Source: Hyphomicrobiales bacterium (GTDB lineage: Bacteria; Pseudomonadota; Alphaproteobacteria; Rhizobiales; Beijerinckiaceae). From it: DNA of 64,000 nucleotides. Shown one piece after another: positions 33,119-44,218 of the stretch; the first letter of the stretch is position 1, and every line of letters begins with the position of its first letter. The translations under genes and the position numbers were made by a program. The stretch covers positions 52,389 through 116,388 of the forward strand of contig RXIY01000031.1 in NCBI GenBank assembly GCA_003963405.1, read 5' to 3'. The notes beneath the pieces are model-generated. The model saw only the letters and a list, made by a program, of their open reading frames with translations, made no database searches and was not told the origin of the DNA.

Positions 33119-33708
33119 ATTTCAGCCAAGGGGATGGACACGCCGATGGCAGGAAGCGCGAGCGACTGACCGAGCCCGTCGAGGATGCGCACGCCCGCCC
33201 AATCCGCCCCGACCCGGTCGAACGCCTCGATATGCGCCCTGTCACGCTCCACGAGCACGTAGTGCCGAAGGCTCGGCAGACGCTGGTAAACAGCCCATTC
33301 TTCGAAGCGGTCGCGCGCCTTGCTGCCTTCCGACATGACTTCGACGAGGGCGGTCGGCTCGGTCAGATAGGCCGCTCCCGGCTCCAGGGCGCGACAGTGG
33401 ACGATGATGTCGGGAAGCGTGGAGGAGTCGCTCTCCACACTCCGGAGCCGGAACGATTCAACGAGCGTCCGGCAGGGGGAGCCGCTTGCCCTCAGGCGCT
33501 CCCGCAGGCCGCCGGCGAGATTCTGGATGATGTAATTGTGCTCCCAGCGCGCGCCGACCATCATCCGCACGACGCGGCCGCCGATCAGCTCCCATTTCTC
33601 GTCGGCGGGCTTGTCGGCGAGAAGTTCCTCGAAATCGTCGAGGGACATATACTCGTATTGCGAGGACGGGCGATTCACGGCGCGGCTCCGTTTGGCGAAG
33701 ATCAGCAT
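33094..33708 (-). CDS. Uma2-family (DUF820) putative endonuclease
   Basis: 204 residues from ATG 33708. [20 protein letters not shown] and [12 protein letters not shown] are the Uma2 entry motif, followed by [10 protein letters not shown] and [20 protein letters not shown], which supply the PD-(D/E)xK acidic residues. Uma2 proteins are common in cyanobacteria and sporadic elsewhere; their role is obscure. It runs against the ruv genes, which suggests insertion. Confidence 0.85.
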   Translation of the reverse strand: MLIFAKRSRAVNRPSSQYEYMSLDDFEELLADKPADEKWELIGGRVVRMMVGARWEHNYIIQNLAGGLRERLRASGSPCRTLVESFRLRSVESDSSTLPDIIVHCRALEPGAAYLTEPTALVEVMSEGSKARDRFEEWAVYQRLPSLRHYVLVERDRAHIEAFDRVGADWAGVRILDGLGQSLALPAIGVSIPLAEIYRDVLTG

Positions 33709-33738
33709 AGCGCGCGCGCCGGCGCATGGGAGCGATCC

Positions 33739-34776
33739 TTGACCACCCCTGCCCGGCTTGTCAGCCCAGAGCAGCGCGACGACGACGCGGATGCGAGCCT
33801 GCGTCCCCTGACGCTCGCCGATTTCACCGGCCAGGAGGCGGCGCGCGCCAATCTCAAGGTCTTCATCGAGGCCGCCAAGACGCGTGGCGACGCGCTCGAC
33901 CATGTGCTGCTCGTCGGCCCTCCCGGCCTCGGCAAGACCACGCTGGCGCAGATCGTCGCCCGCGAGCTCGGCGTCAATTTCCGCTCCACCTCGGGGCCGG
34001 TGATCGCCAAGGCCGGCGATCTCGCTGCGCAGCTCACCAATCTCGAGCCGCGCGACGTGCTCTTCATCGACGAAATTCACCGGCTCAATCCGGCGGTGGA
34101 GGAAATTCTCTATCCCGCGATGGAGGATTTCCAACTCGACCTCATCATCGGCGAGGGGCCGGCGGCCCGCTCGGTAAAGATCGACCTTGCGAAATTCACC
34201 CTCGTCGGCGCGACGACGCGCGCGGGCCTGCTGACGACGCCGCTGCGCGACCGCTTCGGCATCCCTGTGCGGCTGAATTTCTACACGGCCCAGGAGCTGG
34301 AGCTGATCATCAAGCGCGGCGCGCGGGTCATCGGCGTCGGCATGAGCGACGAGGGCGCGCGCGAGATCGCGCGGCGGTCGCGCGGCACGCCACGCATCGC
34401 CGGCCGCCTGCTGCGGCGCGTGCGGGACTTCGCCGTCGTCGAGGGGTTAGCAACAATTACGCGGGAGCTGGCCGACCGGTCTCTGTCGCTGCTCGACGTG
34501 GATTCGATCGGGCTGGACATCATGGACCGGCGCTATCTCGACATGGTGGCGATCAATTTCGGGGGCGGGCCGGTCGGGATCGAGACCATCGCCGCCGCCC
34601 TTTCCGAGCCGCGCGACGCCATCGAGGACATCATCGAACCCTATCTGCTCCAGCAAGGCTTCCTCCAGCGCACGCCGCGCGGCCGCCTGCTGACGCCCCA
34701 CGCCTTCCGCCATCTGGGGCTCGCGGAGCCGTCGAGGCCGGGCGGGCAGTTCGGGTTGTTTGTAGACGAGGAATAA
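33739..34776 (+). CDS. ruvB: Holliday junction helicase motor RuvB
   Basis: 345 residues from TTG 33739, chosen because GGGAGCG is well placed and the resulting start [18 protein letters not shown] matches alphaproteobacterial RuvB. Walker A is [15 protein letters not shown], Walker [11 protein letters not shown], sensor 1 [19 protein letters not shown] with the arginine finger, and the winged helix is at the C-terminus. The stop is followed directly by ybgC. Confidence 0.95.
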   Translation: MTTPARLVSPEQRDDDADASLRPLTLADFTGQEAARANLKVFIEAAKTRGDALDHVLLVGPPGLGKTTLAQIVARELGVNFRSTSGPVIAKAGDLAAQLTNLEPRDVLFIDEIHRLNPAVEEILYPAMEDFQLDLIIGEGPAARSVKIDLAKFTLVGATTRAGLLTTPLRDRFGIPVRLNFYTAQELELIIKRGARVIGVGMSDEGAREIARRSRGTPRIAGRLLRRVRDFAVVEGLATITRELADRSLSLLDVDSIGLDIMDRRYLDMVAINFGGGPVGIETIAAALSEPRDAIEDIIEPYLLQQGFLQRTPRGRLLTPHAFRHLGLAEPSRPGGQFGLFVDEE

Positions 34777-35193
34777 ATGAACGCTCACACGCTCCCCATC
34801 CGGGTCTATTGGGAGGACACGGACGCCTCCGGCCTCGTCTATCATACGTCCTACATCCGCTTCATGGAGCGCGGGCGCACCGAGCTGTTGCGCTCGATCG
34901 GGCTCGATCAGCGCCCCCTGCTCGAGGGCGCGGCGGGCGCGCCGATTTTCTTCGTGGTTCGCGCCATGGAGATCGACTTCCGCAAGCCCGCGCTCATGGA
35001 CGATCTTTTGAGCGTGCAGACGGCGCCCCTCGAACTCGGCGCCGCCTCGCTGATACTCGACCAGCGCGTGCTGCGCGGCGACGAGACGCTGGTGACGGCG
35101 ACCGTGAAGGTCGTCTGCGTCGAGGAGGGACGGGCGAAACGGCTGCCCACGGACGTGCGGGCGAAGTTCGAGGCGCTGCGGCCCCCGCATTGA
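34777..35193 (+). CDS. ybgC: Tol-Pal-associated acyl-CoA thioesterase
   Basis: 138 residues, hot-dog fold. YWEDTDASGLVYHTSYIRFM carries the catalytic aspartate and RGRTELLRSIG follows. Its ATG abuts the ruvB stop with no gap. YbgC hydrolyses short acyl-CoA or acyl-ACP thioesters in the envelope and usually precedes tolQ, as here apart from the pstS remnant between them. Confidence 0.92.
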   Translation: MNAHTLPIRVYWEDTDASGLVYHTSYIRFMERGRTELLRSIGLDQRPLLEGAAGAPIFFVVRAMEIDFRKPALMDDLLSVQTAPLELGAASLILDQRVLRGDETLVTATVKVVCVEEGRAKRLPTDVRAKFEALRPPH

Positions 35194-35229
35194 GACGAGG
35201 CTGGCCCGTCGGGCCATCGCCTCGGCCGC

Positions 35230-35724
35230 TCATTCCGCCGATGCGAGCAGCCCGAGACGGGTCAGTTCATGCTCGCGGATATTTCGCGTGATCGGGTAAT
35301 AGCCGCCCTTTTTCGCCTGCGCCTGACCGTCGCGCGACAGAACATATTTCACAAATTCGCCGGACAGCGTGTCCAGCGGCGATTTCGGATCTTTCAGAAC
35401 ATAGACATAAAGACCCCTGGCGAGGGGATATTTCCGCGTGTAGGCGCTCTCGAAGGAGGTGTCGAAGCACTTTTTGCCGGCGGTCGTGGCGACCGGTACG
35501 GCGCGCACCCCGTCGGTCTTGTAGCCGATCCCCGAATAGCCGATGGCGCCCTGATCCCCCGCAACCGCCCCGACCACCGCTTCCGAGCCCGGCTGCTGTT
35601 GGACGGCGTCCTTGAAATCGCCGCCGCCGAGCACGTTCTGTTTGAAGAATTTATTCGTTCCGGAGAGCGTATTGCGGCCATAGATCGCCTCGTCTGGAAA
35701 CGACGCCTTAACCCTTACGGCTTG
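35230..35724 (-). pseudogene. Truncated PstS-like phosphate-binding protein
   Basis: The open frame runs from a stop just before 35724 and has no start codon over its first 30 codons. It reads VKASFPDEAIYGRNTLSGTN, then QQPGSEAVVGAVAGDQGAIG and YPLARGLYVYVLKD, all C-terminal PstS sequence. About 165 codons remain of roughly 340, and the signal peptide and N-terminal lobe are missing. It lies antisense between ybgC and tolQ. An internal GTG at 35634 could make a 134-residue piece, but it could not bind phosphate normally. Confidence 0.75.
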
Positions 35725-35847
35725 TTAACGCTTCGGGGATAGGTCATCCTTGTGCGGCGCAACCGAGCCCCAGAAAGGGCGAAATTGCGGGCAATATGGA
35801 CGCGCTTTCAAGGAAAAGCGCCCCGGATACCGCTTCAAGGACAAATC

Positions 35848-36594
35848 ATGAATCCAGCCGACATCGCCGCGACCGCCGCCGCCGGGGCCGCTCCCGCCGC
35901 CGAGATCACCATCTGGACGATGTTCTGGGGCGCGCACATCGTCGTGAAATTCGTGATGGTCGGGCTGCTGCTGGCCTCGGTGTGGTGCTGGGCCATCATC
36001 ATCGACAAGACGCTGCTCTTCACGCGCGTCCGGCGCGCCATGGATCGTTTCGAGGAGAATTTCTGGTCCGGCAATTCCCTCGAAGAGCTCTACGGCAAGC
36101 TGTCCGAGCGGCCGACCTCGGGCATGGCGACCCTCTTCGTCGCCGCCATGAAGGAATGGAAACGCTCGTTTCAGACAGGCGCCAGCGCCAGCTTCATGGG
36201 CCTTCAGGCGCGCATCGAGAAGGTGCTGGACGTCTCCATCGCGCGCGAGGTCGAGAAGCTCGAATCAAATCTTCTGGTGCTCGCCACGGTCGCCTCGGCG
36301 GGTCCCTTCGTCGGCCTCTTCGGCACGGTCTGGGGCATCATGACCTCCTTCCGCTCCATCGCCGCCTCCAAGAACACCTCGCTCGCGGTCGTCGCGCCCG
36401 GCATCGCCGAGGCGCTGCTCGCCACCGCCATCGGCCTGTTCGCGGCCATTCCGGCGCTCATCGCCTACAACAAGATGCAGGGCGACGTGGCCAGGGCGCA
36501 GGCGCGCATGGAGAGCTTCGCCGACGAATTCTCGGCCATTCTCTCGCGCCAGATCGACCAGCACGCGGCCTCGAACCGCGACCGGGCGGCCTGA
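35848..36594 (+). CDS. tolQ: TolQ, inner-membrane proton-channel subunit
   Basis: 248 residues from ATG 35848 with CAAGGA upstream. It has three membrane segments: FVMVGLLLASVWCWAIIIDK, then LATVASAGPFVGLFGTVWGI with the channel motif, and GIAEALLATAIGLFAAIPAL. TolQ5R2 uses proton flow to energise TolA during envelope constriction. It is the first of tolQ-R-A-B. Confidence 0.94.
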   Translation: MNPADIAATAAAGAAPAAEITIWTMFWGAHIVVKFVMVGLLLASVWCWAIIIDKTLLFTRVRRAMDRFEENFWSGNSLEELYGKLSERPTSGMATLFVAAMKEWKRSFQTGASASFMGLQARIEKVLDVSIAREVEKLESNLLVLATVASAGPFVGLFGTVWGIMTSFRSIAASKNTSLAVVAPGIAEALLATAIGLFAAIPALIAYNKMQGDVARAQARMESFADEFSAILSRQIDQHAASNRDRAA

Positions 36595-36596
36595 CC

Positions 36597-37046
36597 ATGG
36601 GCGCGTCGATTTCCAGCCCCGGACGCAAGGGCGGCAGGCGCCGGCGCGGCGTGCCGCGTTATGGCGCCATGGCCGAAATCAACATGACGCCGTTCATCGA
36701 CGTCATGCTGGTGCTGCTCATCATCTTCATGGTCGCGGCGCCCCTGCTCGCGACCGGCGTCGCCGTCGATCTGCCGCAGACCAAGGCCGGCCAGCTCAAC
36801 ATCGACCAGAAGCCGGTCTCGATCGCCATCGACGACAAGGGCCAGATCTTCCTCATGGATCAGCCGGTCGAGGCGGAGCAGCTTCTCGACAGGCTCAAGG
36901 ACACCGTCAAGCAGGGCTTCGACGAGCGCATTTACGTGCGCGGCTCCAAGGCGGTGAACTACGGCCGCGTGGCGGAGGTCATGTCCCTCGTCACCACCGC
37001 AGGATACAAGAAGGTCGCCCTGGTGACCGAGCAGGAGAAGAAGTGA
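36597..37046 (+). CDS. tolR: TolR
   Basis: 149 residues; ATG 36597 lies three bases after the tolQ stop. An Arg/Lys-rich start is followed by INMTPFIDVMLVLLIIFMVA with the essential aspartate, then the periplasmic dimer domain (about 60-140). It is the channel partner of TolQ. Confidence 0.94.
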   Translation: MGASISSPGRKGGRRRRGVPRYGAMAEINMTPFIDVMLVLLIIFMVAAPLLATGVAVDLPQTKAGQLNIDQKPVSIAIDDKGQIFLMDQPVEAEQLLDRLKDTVKQGFDERIYVRGSKAVNYGRVAEVMSLVTTAGYKKVALVTEQEKK

Positions 37047-37056
37047 GTCTGCGAAG

Positions 37057-38250
37057 GTGAGGGTTTCGCGCTCCGAGCCTGGCGTCGTCATCTCTTCCGC
37101 GGCCCATGCGGGGCTGTTGCTGGCGGCGCTCGTCCTGTTCTCGGATACGAAGAAATTTGACGATGCGCAGGAGATGATCCCGATCGAGGTCGTCACCGGC
37201 GACGCGCTCAATCAGGTCGCCAAAGGCGAAAAATCCGCGCGCGACCTGAAGCCCTCACAGCGCGTGGACAAGGTCGCCCCGCAAAGCGAGACGAAGCCCG
37301 AACCGCCGCTCGCCGAAGCGAAGAAGGACACGCCCACCCCTCCCCCGCCGCTCAAGCGCCAGCCCGACCCCGGCGCCGACGACAAGCCGGAGCCGGTTCC
37401 GCCCAAGCGCGTCGCCGCCCTGCCCCCGGCGCCCGAGCCGCCCACGCGGCCGCAGCCCGAGAAGAAGCCGGAGCCGCCCAAGCCCGTCGAGGCGAAACCC
37501 GCCCCGACGCCGCCCGCAAAGCCGAAGGCTGCCGCGCCCGAGGAAAAGGAGCAGGACGAGCCCAAGGAAGCGGAGGTCGTCAAGCCCAAGCCGCCCGTGC
37601 GCCCCAACCCCGAGAAAGTGAAAGAGACCGAGGCGAAGGAGACGCCGAAGCCAGAAAAGCCGAAGGAGCGCCTCAAGCCCGACGAGGTCGCGAAGCTCCT
37701 CGACAGCAAGAAGGCGGAGGAAAAACCCGCGAAGCCCGAGAACAGCGAAGGCGAAACGGCGGAGAAAAGCATCAAGGGCGCCAAGCCGAAGTCGGGCGAC
37801 GAGAGCGCCCCGAAGTCGAAATTCGACGCCGCGAGCATCTCCAAGCTTTTGAGCAAGGAGGCGCCGCAGCGCCGCGCGGCGACGGGCGACCAGCTCCGCA
37901 CGGCGTCGCTGGGGGCGCCCGAGGGCTCGGCGCCGAAAATGTCGGCCACGATGGAGGCGCGCATCGCCGCCTACATCCACGATCACTATCACCCCTGCTG
38001 GGCCTCGGCGCTGACGCTCGGCGGGCAGACTTTCGCGCCCGTGGTGGAGTTTCACCTCAGCCGCGAGGGCCAACTCGAAGGCCGCCCGCGCTTGCTCAAT
38101 CCCTCTGGCAATCCGGTCGAGCAGGCCCGCGGCGAACAGGCCGTGCAGGCGGTGCGCCGGTGCAGCCCCATGCGCATCCCTCCCGAATTCATGCCTTATT
38201 ACGAAGAAGCGCTGCATGACGTAACCATCCGCTTTCAGGACGCCAACTGA
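37057..38250 (+). CDS. tolA: TolA
   Basis: 397 residues from GTG 37057. One membrane helix ([19 protein letters not shown]) carries the SHxxLLL-type motif, then a long Pro/Lys/Glu-rich periplasmic spacer runs from about 60 to 260. The C-terminal domain (about 300-397) has [17 protein letters not shown] and ends with [19 protein letters not shown]. The spacer is proline-rich rather than the Ala/Lys helix of E. coli. Its TGA overlaps an ATG of tolB. Confidence 0.9.
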   Translation: MRVSRSEPGVVISSAAHAGLLLAALVLFSDTKKFDDAQEMIPIEVVTGDALNQVAKGEKSARDLKPSQRVDKVAPQSETKPEPPLAEAKKDTPTPPPPLKRQPDPGADDKPEPVPPKRVAALPPAPEPPTRPQPEKKPEPPKPVEAKPAPTPPAKPKAAAPEEKEQDEPKEAEVVKPKPPVRPNPEKVKETEAKETPKPEKPKERLKPDEVAKLLDSKKAEEKPAKPENSEGETAEKSIKGAKPKSGDESAPKSKFDAASISKLLSKEAPQRRAATGDQLRTASLGAPEGSAPKMSATMEARIAAYIHDHYHPCWASALTLGGQTFAPVVEFHLSREGQLEGRPRLLNPSGNPVEQARGEQAVQAVRRCSPMRIPPEFMPYYEEALHDVTIRFQDAN

Positions 38251-38309
38251 TGGCGCCCGAGAGCGCCTCTCCTGGGTGCGAAAAGCGACAATCGAACGAG
38301 ACGCCTGAC

Positions 38310-39605
38310 ATGACACTCATCACACGCCGCGCCGCCGCGGGTCTCATCGCCTCCGCCGCGCTCGCGCCTTTCGCGCCTGCGCGCGCCGGCCGCATCATCG
38401 ACCTGAAGGGCGGCGGCTTTCAGCCGACCAACATCGCCGTCGCGCCATTCGTCGGCGATGAGGCCGCGCGCGCCGTCACCTCGGTCACGCTCAATAATTT
38501 CAAGCGGTCGGTCTTCCTGCGGCCGGTCGAGTCTTCTGTCGCGCCAGGTTCGCCCGATCAACCGGACATTTCCGCCTACCGGGCCGCGAATGCGCAATTC
38601 GTCCTCACCGGGCGCTCGGTGCGCGCGGGCGACGGGCGGCTGAAGACGGAGTTTCGTCTCTTCGACGTGACGACCGGCGAGCAGGTAGCGGGCCAGCAAT
38701 ATGTCACCGAGGCCGCCAATATGCGCCGCGTCGCGCATCTTCTCTCGGACGCGGTCTTCAGCCGCATCACGGGCGAAAAGGGCTTCTTCGACACGCGCAT
38801 CGTCTTCGTCGACGAGACCGGCACAAAAGACAGGCGGCGCAAGCGCCTCGCCATGATGGATCAGGACGGCGCCAATGTTCGCTATCTGACGCGCGGCGAC
38901 GAACTCGTGGTGACGCCGCGTTTCTCACCCTCCTCGCTCGACGTGACCTATATGGCGCTCAACGACGACGGCGAGCCGAAGGTTCTTCTCATGAACATCG
39001 AGAACAGCCAGCGCGAGGTCGTCGGCAACTTCCCCGGCATGACCTTTTCGCCGCGCTTCTCGCCCGACGGGCAGAAGATTATCATGTCGTTGTCGGAAGG
39101 CTCCTCGACCAATCTCTACACGATGGATCTGCGCTCGCGCACCACAACGCGGCTGACCGACACCAGCGCCATCGACACCGCGCCCTCCTATTCGCCGGAC
39201 GGATCGCGCATCTGTTTCGAGAGCGACCGCGGCGGCTCGCAGCAGATCTATGTGATGAGCGCGCATGGCGGCGACGCCAAGCGCATCTCCTTCGGCGGCG
39301 GCCGCTACTCGACGCCGGTCTGGTCGCCCAAGGGCGACTATATCGCCTTCACCAAGCAGAACGGCGGCAATTTCGCGATCGGCGTGATGAAGACGGACGG
39401 CTCGGGCGAGCGCATCCTCACCGAAGGCTTCCACAATGAAGGCCCCACCTGGGCGCCCAATGGCCTGTTTCTGATGTTCTTCCGCGATAGCGGCGGCGGC
39501 GGCGGGCCGAAAATCTTCATGGTGGACGTTTTCGGCCGCTCTGAGACGCAGGTGCCGACCCCGAGCTACGCCAGCGATCCGGCCTGGGGGCCGTTGCAGG
39601 ATTGA
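38310..39605 (+). CDS. tolB: TolB periplasmic beta-propeller
   Basis: 431 residues from ATG 38310, giving signal peptide [20 protein letters not shown] ending PARA; ATG 38250 overlapping tolA is also possible. The N-terminal domain covers residues 27-150. Propeller repeats include [32 protein letters not shown] and [14 protein letters not shown]. TolB links TolA to Pal. Unusually pal does not follow; ung does. Confidence 0.92.
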   Translation: MTLITRRAAAGLIASAALAPFAPARAGRIIDLKGGGFQPTNIAVAPFVGDEAARAVTSVTLNNFKRSVFLRPVESSVAPGSPDQPDISAYRAANAQFVLTGRSVRAGDGRLKTEFRLFDVTTGEQVAGQQYVTEAANMRRVAHLLSDAVFSRITGEKGFFDTRIVFVDETGTKDRRRKRLAMMDQDGANVRYLTRGDELVVTPRFSPSSLDVTYMALNDDGEPKVLLMNIENSQREVVGNFPGMTFSPRFSPDGQKIIMSLSEGSSTNLYTMDLRSRTTTRLTDTSAIDTAPSYSPDGSRICFESDRGGSQQIYVMSAHGGDAKRISFGGGRYSTPVWSPKGDYIAFTKQNGGNFAIGVMKTDGSGERILTEGFHNEGPTWAPNGLFLMFFRDSGGGGGPKIFMVDVFGRSETQVPTPSYASDPAWGPLQD

Positions 39606-39654
39606 GGGACGCCGGTCATGACGGCGGCGAGGCGCGCGTGATACACCTCTCGGC

Positions 39655-40323
39655 ATGACCAGGCCCGTTCGCATTGAGGAAAGCTGGAAGAAGCATCTCG
39701 CCCGCGAATTCGAGCAGCCGTACTTTGCGGAGCTGCGCGAATTCATTCGCGGCGAATACGCCTCCGGCGCCGTCTTCCCGCCGGCGGCGCAGATCTTTCG
39801 CGCTTTCGACGAATGTCCCTTCGAGGCGGCGAAGGTCGTCATTCTCGGCCAGGACCCCTATCACGGTCCCGGACAGGCGAACGGCCTTTGCTTCGCGGTC
39901 GGCGCCGGCGTGGCGCCGCCGCCGTCGCTGCAAAACATCTTCAAGGAGATCGAGGCCGATCTCGGCCATCCCGTCTCCCGCAACCCGGACCTGTCGCGCT
40001 GGGCGAAGCAGGGCGTGCTGCTGCTCAACGCCACGCTCACCGTGCGCGCGGCGCAGGCGGGCTCGCATCAAAACAAGGGATGGGAGCGCTTCACAGACGC
40101 CGCCGTCCACGCGCTCGCGCGCGAGCGCGAGGGCCTCGTCTTCATGCTCTGGGGCTCATACGCGCGCCGCAAGGGCGCCGGCATCGACCGCGGGAAGCAT
40201 CTCGTGCTCGAATGCGCCCACCCGTCGCCACTCTCCGCGCACAACGGGTTCTTCGGGTGCAGGCATTTCTCGAAGGCGAACGACTGGCTCATCGCCCAGG
40301 GCAAGACGCCGATCGAGTGGTAG
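39655..40323 (+). CDS. ung: Uracil-DNA glycosylase, family 1
   Basis: 222 residues. VVILGQDPYHGPGQANGLCF has the catalytic aspartate, GVLLLNATLTVRAAQAGSH the central motif, and CAHPSPLSAHNGFFGCRHFS the active-site histidine and DNA intercalation loop. It excises uracil to start base-excision repair. Confidence 0.95.
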   Translation: MTRPVRIEESWKKHLAREFEQPYFAELREFIRGEYASGAVFPPAAQIFRAFDECPFEAAKVVILGQDPYHGPGQANGLCFAVGAGVAPPPSLQNIFKEIEADLGHPVSRNPDLSRWAKQGVLLLNATLTVRAAQAGSHQNKGWERFTDAAVHALAREREGLVFMLWGSYARRKGAGIDRGKHLVLECAHPSPLSAHNGFFGCRHFSKANDWLIAQGKTPIEW

Positions 40324-40338
40324 CGCGCTCGTCCGCGC

Positions 40339-40980
40339 TCAGCCTTTCGCCGCCGCGGCCTCGTGAATTTTCAGCAATTGCGAATCGGTCTCAGCCACCC
40401 GCGCGAAAGTCGGCCGCGACGCCACCCGCTCGATATAGGCCGCGATCCTCGGCGTCGAGGGCACGAGGCCGAAGCCCGTGGTCCAGCGCAACGCGGTCGC
40501 CCACAGAATGTCAGCCGCGGTGAAGCGCGCGCCCAGGAGATAAAGCCCGTTCGCGAGCTGATCGTCGATCAGCGCCATGACGCCGTCGAAATCGCCATAG
40601 GGGCTCATGCTCCTCGGCGGCTCATGCTTGCTGTAGCGGTCCATCACCGCCGGCTCGAAGGCCGATCCGTAAAAGACGAGCCAGCGCAGATAGGGACCAC
40701 GCAGTGGATCGCCGATCTCGGGCGCGAGCTTCTTTTGCGGGAAGGCGTCGGCGAGATAGATGAAAATGGCAGCAAGCTCCGTCACCAGGGCGCCGTCGTG
40801 CACGATGGCCGGGACCTTGCCGAGCGGATTGACCGCGAGATAATCCGGCTGGCGCTGCGCGCCCGTCTTGAAATTCACGTCGCGCAACGCGTATGGCGCA
40901 TCGAGCTCCTCGAGCAGGATCAGCACGGCGGAAGAGCGCGTCTGCGGGGAGTGGTAGAAAATCAGATTGCTCTCGCTCAT
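40339..40980 (-). CDS. Glutathione S-transferase family protein
   Basis: 213 residues. The thioredoxin-like N-terminal domain begins IFYHSPQTRSSAVLILLEEL and has the VPAIVHDGALVTELAAIFIY cis-Pro and glutathione-binding loop; the alpha-helical C-terminal domain covers 90-205. Substrate is unknown. It lies 14 bases after chaA in the same direction. Confidence 0.88.
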   Translation of the reverse strand: MSESNLIFYHSPQTRSSAVLILLEELDAPYALRDVNFKTGAQRQPDYLAVNPLGKVPAIVHDGALVTELAAIFIYLADAFPQKKLAPEIGDPLRGPYLRWLVFYGSAFEPAVMDRYSKHEPPRSMSPYGDFDGVMALIDDQLANGLYLLGARFTAADILWATALRWTTGFGLVPSTPRIAAYIERVASRPTFARVAETDSQLLKIHEAAAAKG

Positions 40981-40994
40981 CGGCGGCCCCTCGG

Positions 40995-42104
40995 CTACGG
41001 GAAGAACAGGAAGAACGCATATGTGGCGAAGACCACGAGATGCACAAGGCCGGTGAAGGCGTTGGTGCGGCCCGAGCCGAAGCTCACGACGCTCAGCAGC
41101 AGCGTCAGGCCCAGCATGACGGCGTCTCGATGACCGAGGCCAAAAACGATCTCTCGGCCTGTCGCGAGACTCATCAGCGCCACTGTCGGAACCGTCAGGC
41201 CGATGGTGGAGACGACGGAGCCGAGCGCGCCGTTGAGGCTCGATTGCAGCGCGTTGCGATGGGCGGCGCGCATGGAGTTCAGCGACTCGGGAAGCAGAAC
41301 CAGCAAGGCCACGCAGCCGCCTGTTACGGGATTGACCTCCGCGATGCCCGCCCAGGCCACAGCCTCCTCGAGAGCCGGAATGACCCGCTGCGCCAGAAGC
41401 GAGACGCCGAGGAGGCTCGCGGCGAGTCCGATCACGGCATAGGTGGTGATGACGGGCGTCGGCCTGTGGCCTTCAATTCCCAGCGCCGCAATATGGGCGT
41501 CGATGAAATAGGAGCGGTGCCGGATGGTCTGGATGAAGAGAAAGGCGCAATAGAGCAGGATCGACAGCACGCTGACGAAGACGAGCTGCGCGGGCGAGAG
41601 CGTCGGACCATAGGACGAGGTGGTGTAATTCGGGATGATGAGCGTCAGCAGCGAGAGCGCGATCAGCACGGCGAGATAGGCGCTCGCGCCCATGGGCTGA
41701 AGCTCCTGCTCCCCGTGCCGGAAACCCCCGAGCAACAGGCACGCCCCGACGAGGCCGTTGCAGACGATCATGATCGCCGAAAAGACCGCCTCGCGCGCCT
41801 CCGTCGGATCGTCCGCCCCATGCGCGATCATCGACGTCATGATGGCGACCTCGATGATCGTGACCGAAATGGTCAGCGCCAGCGTGCCCAGCGGCTCCCC
41901 CAATCTGGCGCTCAAGAGCTCGGCGTGCCGAAGCGCCGCGAAGACCGAGCCGACGACGAGCACGGCCGCCGTCAGCGGCACGACAAAGGCCATGGACGGG
42001 TGAAAATTCTCGATCCAGCCCTCGGTGGCCGCAAAAACCGCCGCATAGACGAGCGCCAGCGCCGGAAAGACGACGCTGCCCATCGTAACGCCAACCCCAA
42101 CCAT
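40995..42104 (-). CDS. chaA: ChaA-type cation/proton antiporter
   Basis: 369 residues from ATG 42104 (GGAGAAA upstream). The CaCA repeats are seen in [20 protein letters not shown] and [20 protein letters not shown], each with the conserved acidic residue, separated by hydrophilic LEGHRPTP-type sequence. Length equals E. coli ChaA (366). It exchanges Ca2+, Na+ or K+ for protons. It shares a 128-base divergent region with uvrC. Confidence 0.85.
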   Translation of the reverse strand: MVGVGVTMGSVVFPALALVYAAVFAATEGWIENFHPSMAFVVPLTAAVLVVGSVFAALRHAELLSARLGEPLGTLALTISVTIIEVAIMTSMIAHGADDPTEAREAVFSAIMIVCNGLVGACLLLGGFRHGEQELQPMGASAYLAVLIALSLLTLIIPNYTTSSYGPTLSPAQLVFVSVLSILLYCAFLFIQTIRHRSYFIDAHIAALGIEGHRPTPVITTYAVIGLAASLLGVSLLAQRVIPALEEAVAWAGIAEVNPVTGGCVALLVLLPESLNSMRAAHRNALQSSLNGALGSVVSTIGLTVPTVALMSLATGREIVFGLGHRDAVMLGLTLLLSVVSFGSGRTNAFTGLVHLVVFATYAFFLFFP

Positions 42105-42232
42105 TGTTTCTCCGATTTTGCGCCGAGCCCGTCGCGCGCCGACTTTGGCCTCCGCGCCGCCGCAGCGCAAGCGTCGCCGGGGCCCATTTTCGGACCTTCC
42201 CAAGGCGGCAAACGGCGCATAAATCTACGGTC

Positions 42233-44218
42233 ATGACCCCCTCCCCCGGAAAGCCGACCGACCTCCCCCCGGAGGATGACGACGCCTTTGAACTCGAGGA
42301 CGCCGCGCCTGAACCGGCCGAGGCGGCGGGCGAGGACGATGCGCCGCAGACGCCCGAGAGCGTGAAAAGGGGCGTCGCCGTCATCAAAGGCTACTGGAAA
42401 CATGCGCCGAACGGCCCCGGCGTCTATCGCATGATCGCCGAAAACGGCGAGGTGCTCTATGTCGGCAAGGCGAAGAACGTGCGAAAGCGCGTGGCGAGCT
42501 ACACGCGCCTCGCCGGCCATGTGAACCGCATCGCGCGCATGATTTCGGCGACTGCTTCCATGGTGTTCATCTCGGTCGAGACCGAGACGGAGGCGCTGCT
42601 TCTCGAGGCCAATCTCATCAAGCAGATGAAGCCGCGCTTCAACGTGCTGATGCGGGACGACAAGTCGTTTCCCTATATTCTGATCGCGCGCGATCACGAG
42701 GCGCCGCAGATCGCCAAGCATCGCGGCGCGCGCGTGCGCAAGGGCGATTATTTCGGGCCCTTCGCAAGCGTGTGGGCGGTCAATCGCGCGCTCAACGCTC
42801 TGGAGCGCGCCTTTCTCCTGCGCTCCTGCGCGCAAAGCTTTTACGACAATCGGACGCGGCCCTGCCTGCTCTATCAGATCAAACGCTGCGCGGGCCCCTG
42901 CACTGGCGAAATCTCCATCGAGGATTACGCGGTGCTGGTGCAGGAGGCGCGCGATTTTCTCTCGGGCAAGAGCCGCAGCGTGCGCGAGCAATTGGCGCAG
43001 GAAATGACGGAGGCCGCCGAGCGTCTCGAATTCGAACGCGCCGCGCGGCTGCGCGACCGCATTTCCGCGCTCTCCGCCATTCAGGGCGCGCAGGGGATCA
43101 ATCCGCGCACGGTCGAAGAGGCCGACGTCTTCGCCATCGCGAAGGACGCGGGACGTTTCTGTATCGAGGCGTTTTTCTTTCGCGCCTATCAGAACTGGGG
43201 TAACCGCTCCTATTTCCCGCGCGCCGACGCCAGTCTTTCCGAGGCCGAGGTGCTCGACGCCTTTCTCGCGCAATTCTACGACGAGCATCCGTCGGCGCGC
43301 TGCGTGCTGCTGTCGCATCCGATCGAGGACAGCGCGCTTCTCGAAGAGGCGCTTTCCGCGAAGCTGCGCAGAAATGTCGATGTCATCGCGCCGCAGCGAG
43401 GCGAGAAGCGCGAGCTCGTGGAGCATGCGCTCAACAATGCGCGCCAGACACTCGGCCGCAAGCTCGCCGAAGACGCGAGCCAGCAGCGGCTGCTCGCGGC
43501 GCTGGGCGAGGTCTTCGGCCTCCCCGCCCCGCCCCGGCGCATCGAGGTTTACGACAATTCGCACACGGGCGGCGCACAGGCGATCGGCGCGATGATCGTC
43601 GCCGGCCCTTCAGGCTTCATGAAGCCGCATTATCGAACCTTCAACATCAAGAGCACTGACATTACGCCCGGCGACGATTACGCCATGATGCGCGAAGTGC
43701 TCACGCGCCGCTTCGCGCGTCTCGCCAAGGAAACGGAGAAGGACGCCGATCCCGACGCCTTCCCGGCCAAGCCCGATCTGGTTCTGATCGACGGCGGGCG
43801 CGGGCAGTTCGACGTGGCGCGCGAGGCGTTGCGCGAGAGCGGCGTCGAGGGCGTGGCGCTCGCCTCCATCGCCAAGGGCCGCGACCGCGACGCCGGGCGC
43901 GAGACCTTCTTCCTCGTGGGACGCGAGCCCTTCCGCCTGCCGCCGCACGATCCGGCGCTTTATTTCGTGCAGCGGCTGCGCGACGAAGCGCATCGCTTCG
44001 CCATCGGCACGCATCGCGCGCGGCGCAAGAAGGAGTTCACCAAAAATCCGCTCGATGAAATTCCCGGCATCGGCCCCTCGCGCAAGCGCGCCCTGCTGCT
44101 CGCCTTCGGCTCGGCCAAGGCGGTCGCCCGCGCCGCCTTGGCCGATCTCGAAAAGGCGCCGGGCATCAACAAGGCGACGGCGCGCATGGTCTATGACCAT
44201 TTCCAGCGCGGCGACTGA
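42233..44218 (+). CDS. uvrC: Excinuclease ABC subunit C
   Basis: 661 residues from ATG 42233. A 55-residue acidic extension precedes the GIY-YIG nuclease ([20 protein letters not shown]). Then come the Cys-rich [16 protein letters not shown], the UVR motif near 290, the RNase H-like nuclease with [11 protein letters not shown] and [11 protein letters not shown], and the final HhH pair [13 protein letters not shown]. It makes both incisions in nucleotide-excision repair. It ends directly against the DnaJ-like gene. Confidence 0.95.
   Translation: MTPSPGKPTDLPPEDDDAFELEDAAPEPAEAAGEDDAPQTPESVKRGVAVIKGYWKHAPNGPGVYRMIAENGEVLYVGKAKNVRKRVASYTRLAGHVNRIARMISATASMVFISVETETEALLLEANLIKQMKPRFNVLMRDDKSFPYILIARDHEAPQIAKHRGARVRKGDYFGPFASVWAVNRALNALERAFLLRSCAQSFYDNRTRPCLLYQIKRCAGPCTGEISIEDYAVLVQEARDFLSGKSRSVREQLAQEMTEAAERLEFERAARLRDRISALSAIQGAQGINPRTVEEADVFAIAKDAGRFCIEAFFFRAYQNWGNRSYFPRADASLSEAEVLDAFLAQFYDEHPSARCVLLSHPIEDSALLEEALSAKLRRNVDVIAPQRGEKRELVEHALNNARQTLGRKLAEDASQQRLLAALGEVFGLPAPPRRIEVYDNSHTGGAQAIGAMIVAGPSGFMKPHYRTFNIKSTDITPGDDYAMMREVLTRRFARLAKETEKDADPDAFPAKPDLVLIDGGRGQFDVAREALRESGVEGVALASIAKGRDRDAGRETFFLVGREPFRLPPHDPALYFVQRLRDEAHRFAIGTHRARRKKEFTKNPLDEIPGIGPSRKRALLLAFGSAKAVARAALADLEKAPGINKATARMVYDHFQRGD

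Noticed and set aside
33726..35291. A 521-codon frame overlapping ruvB and ybgC
   Set aside because: Arg-rich shifted reading of two clear genes.
40893..42236. A 447-codon plus-strand frame opposite chaA
   Set aside because: Highly charged low-quality translation caused by the antisense of a membrane protein.
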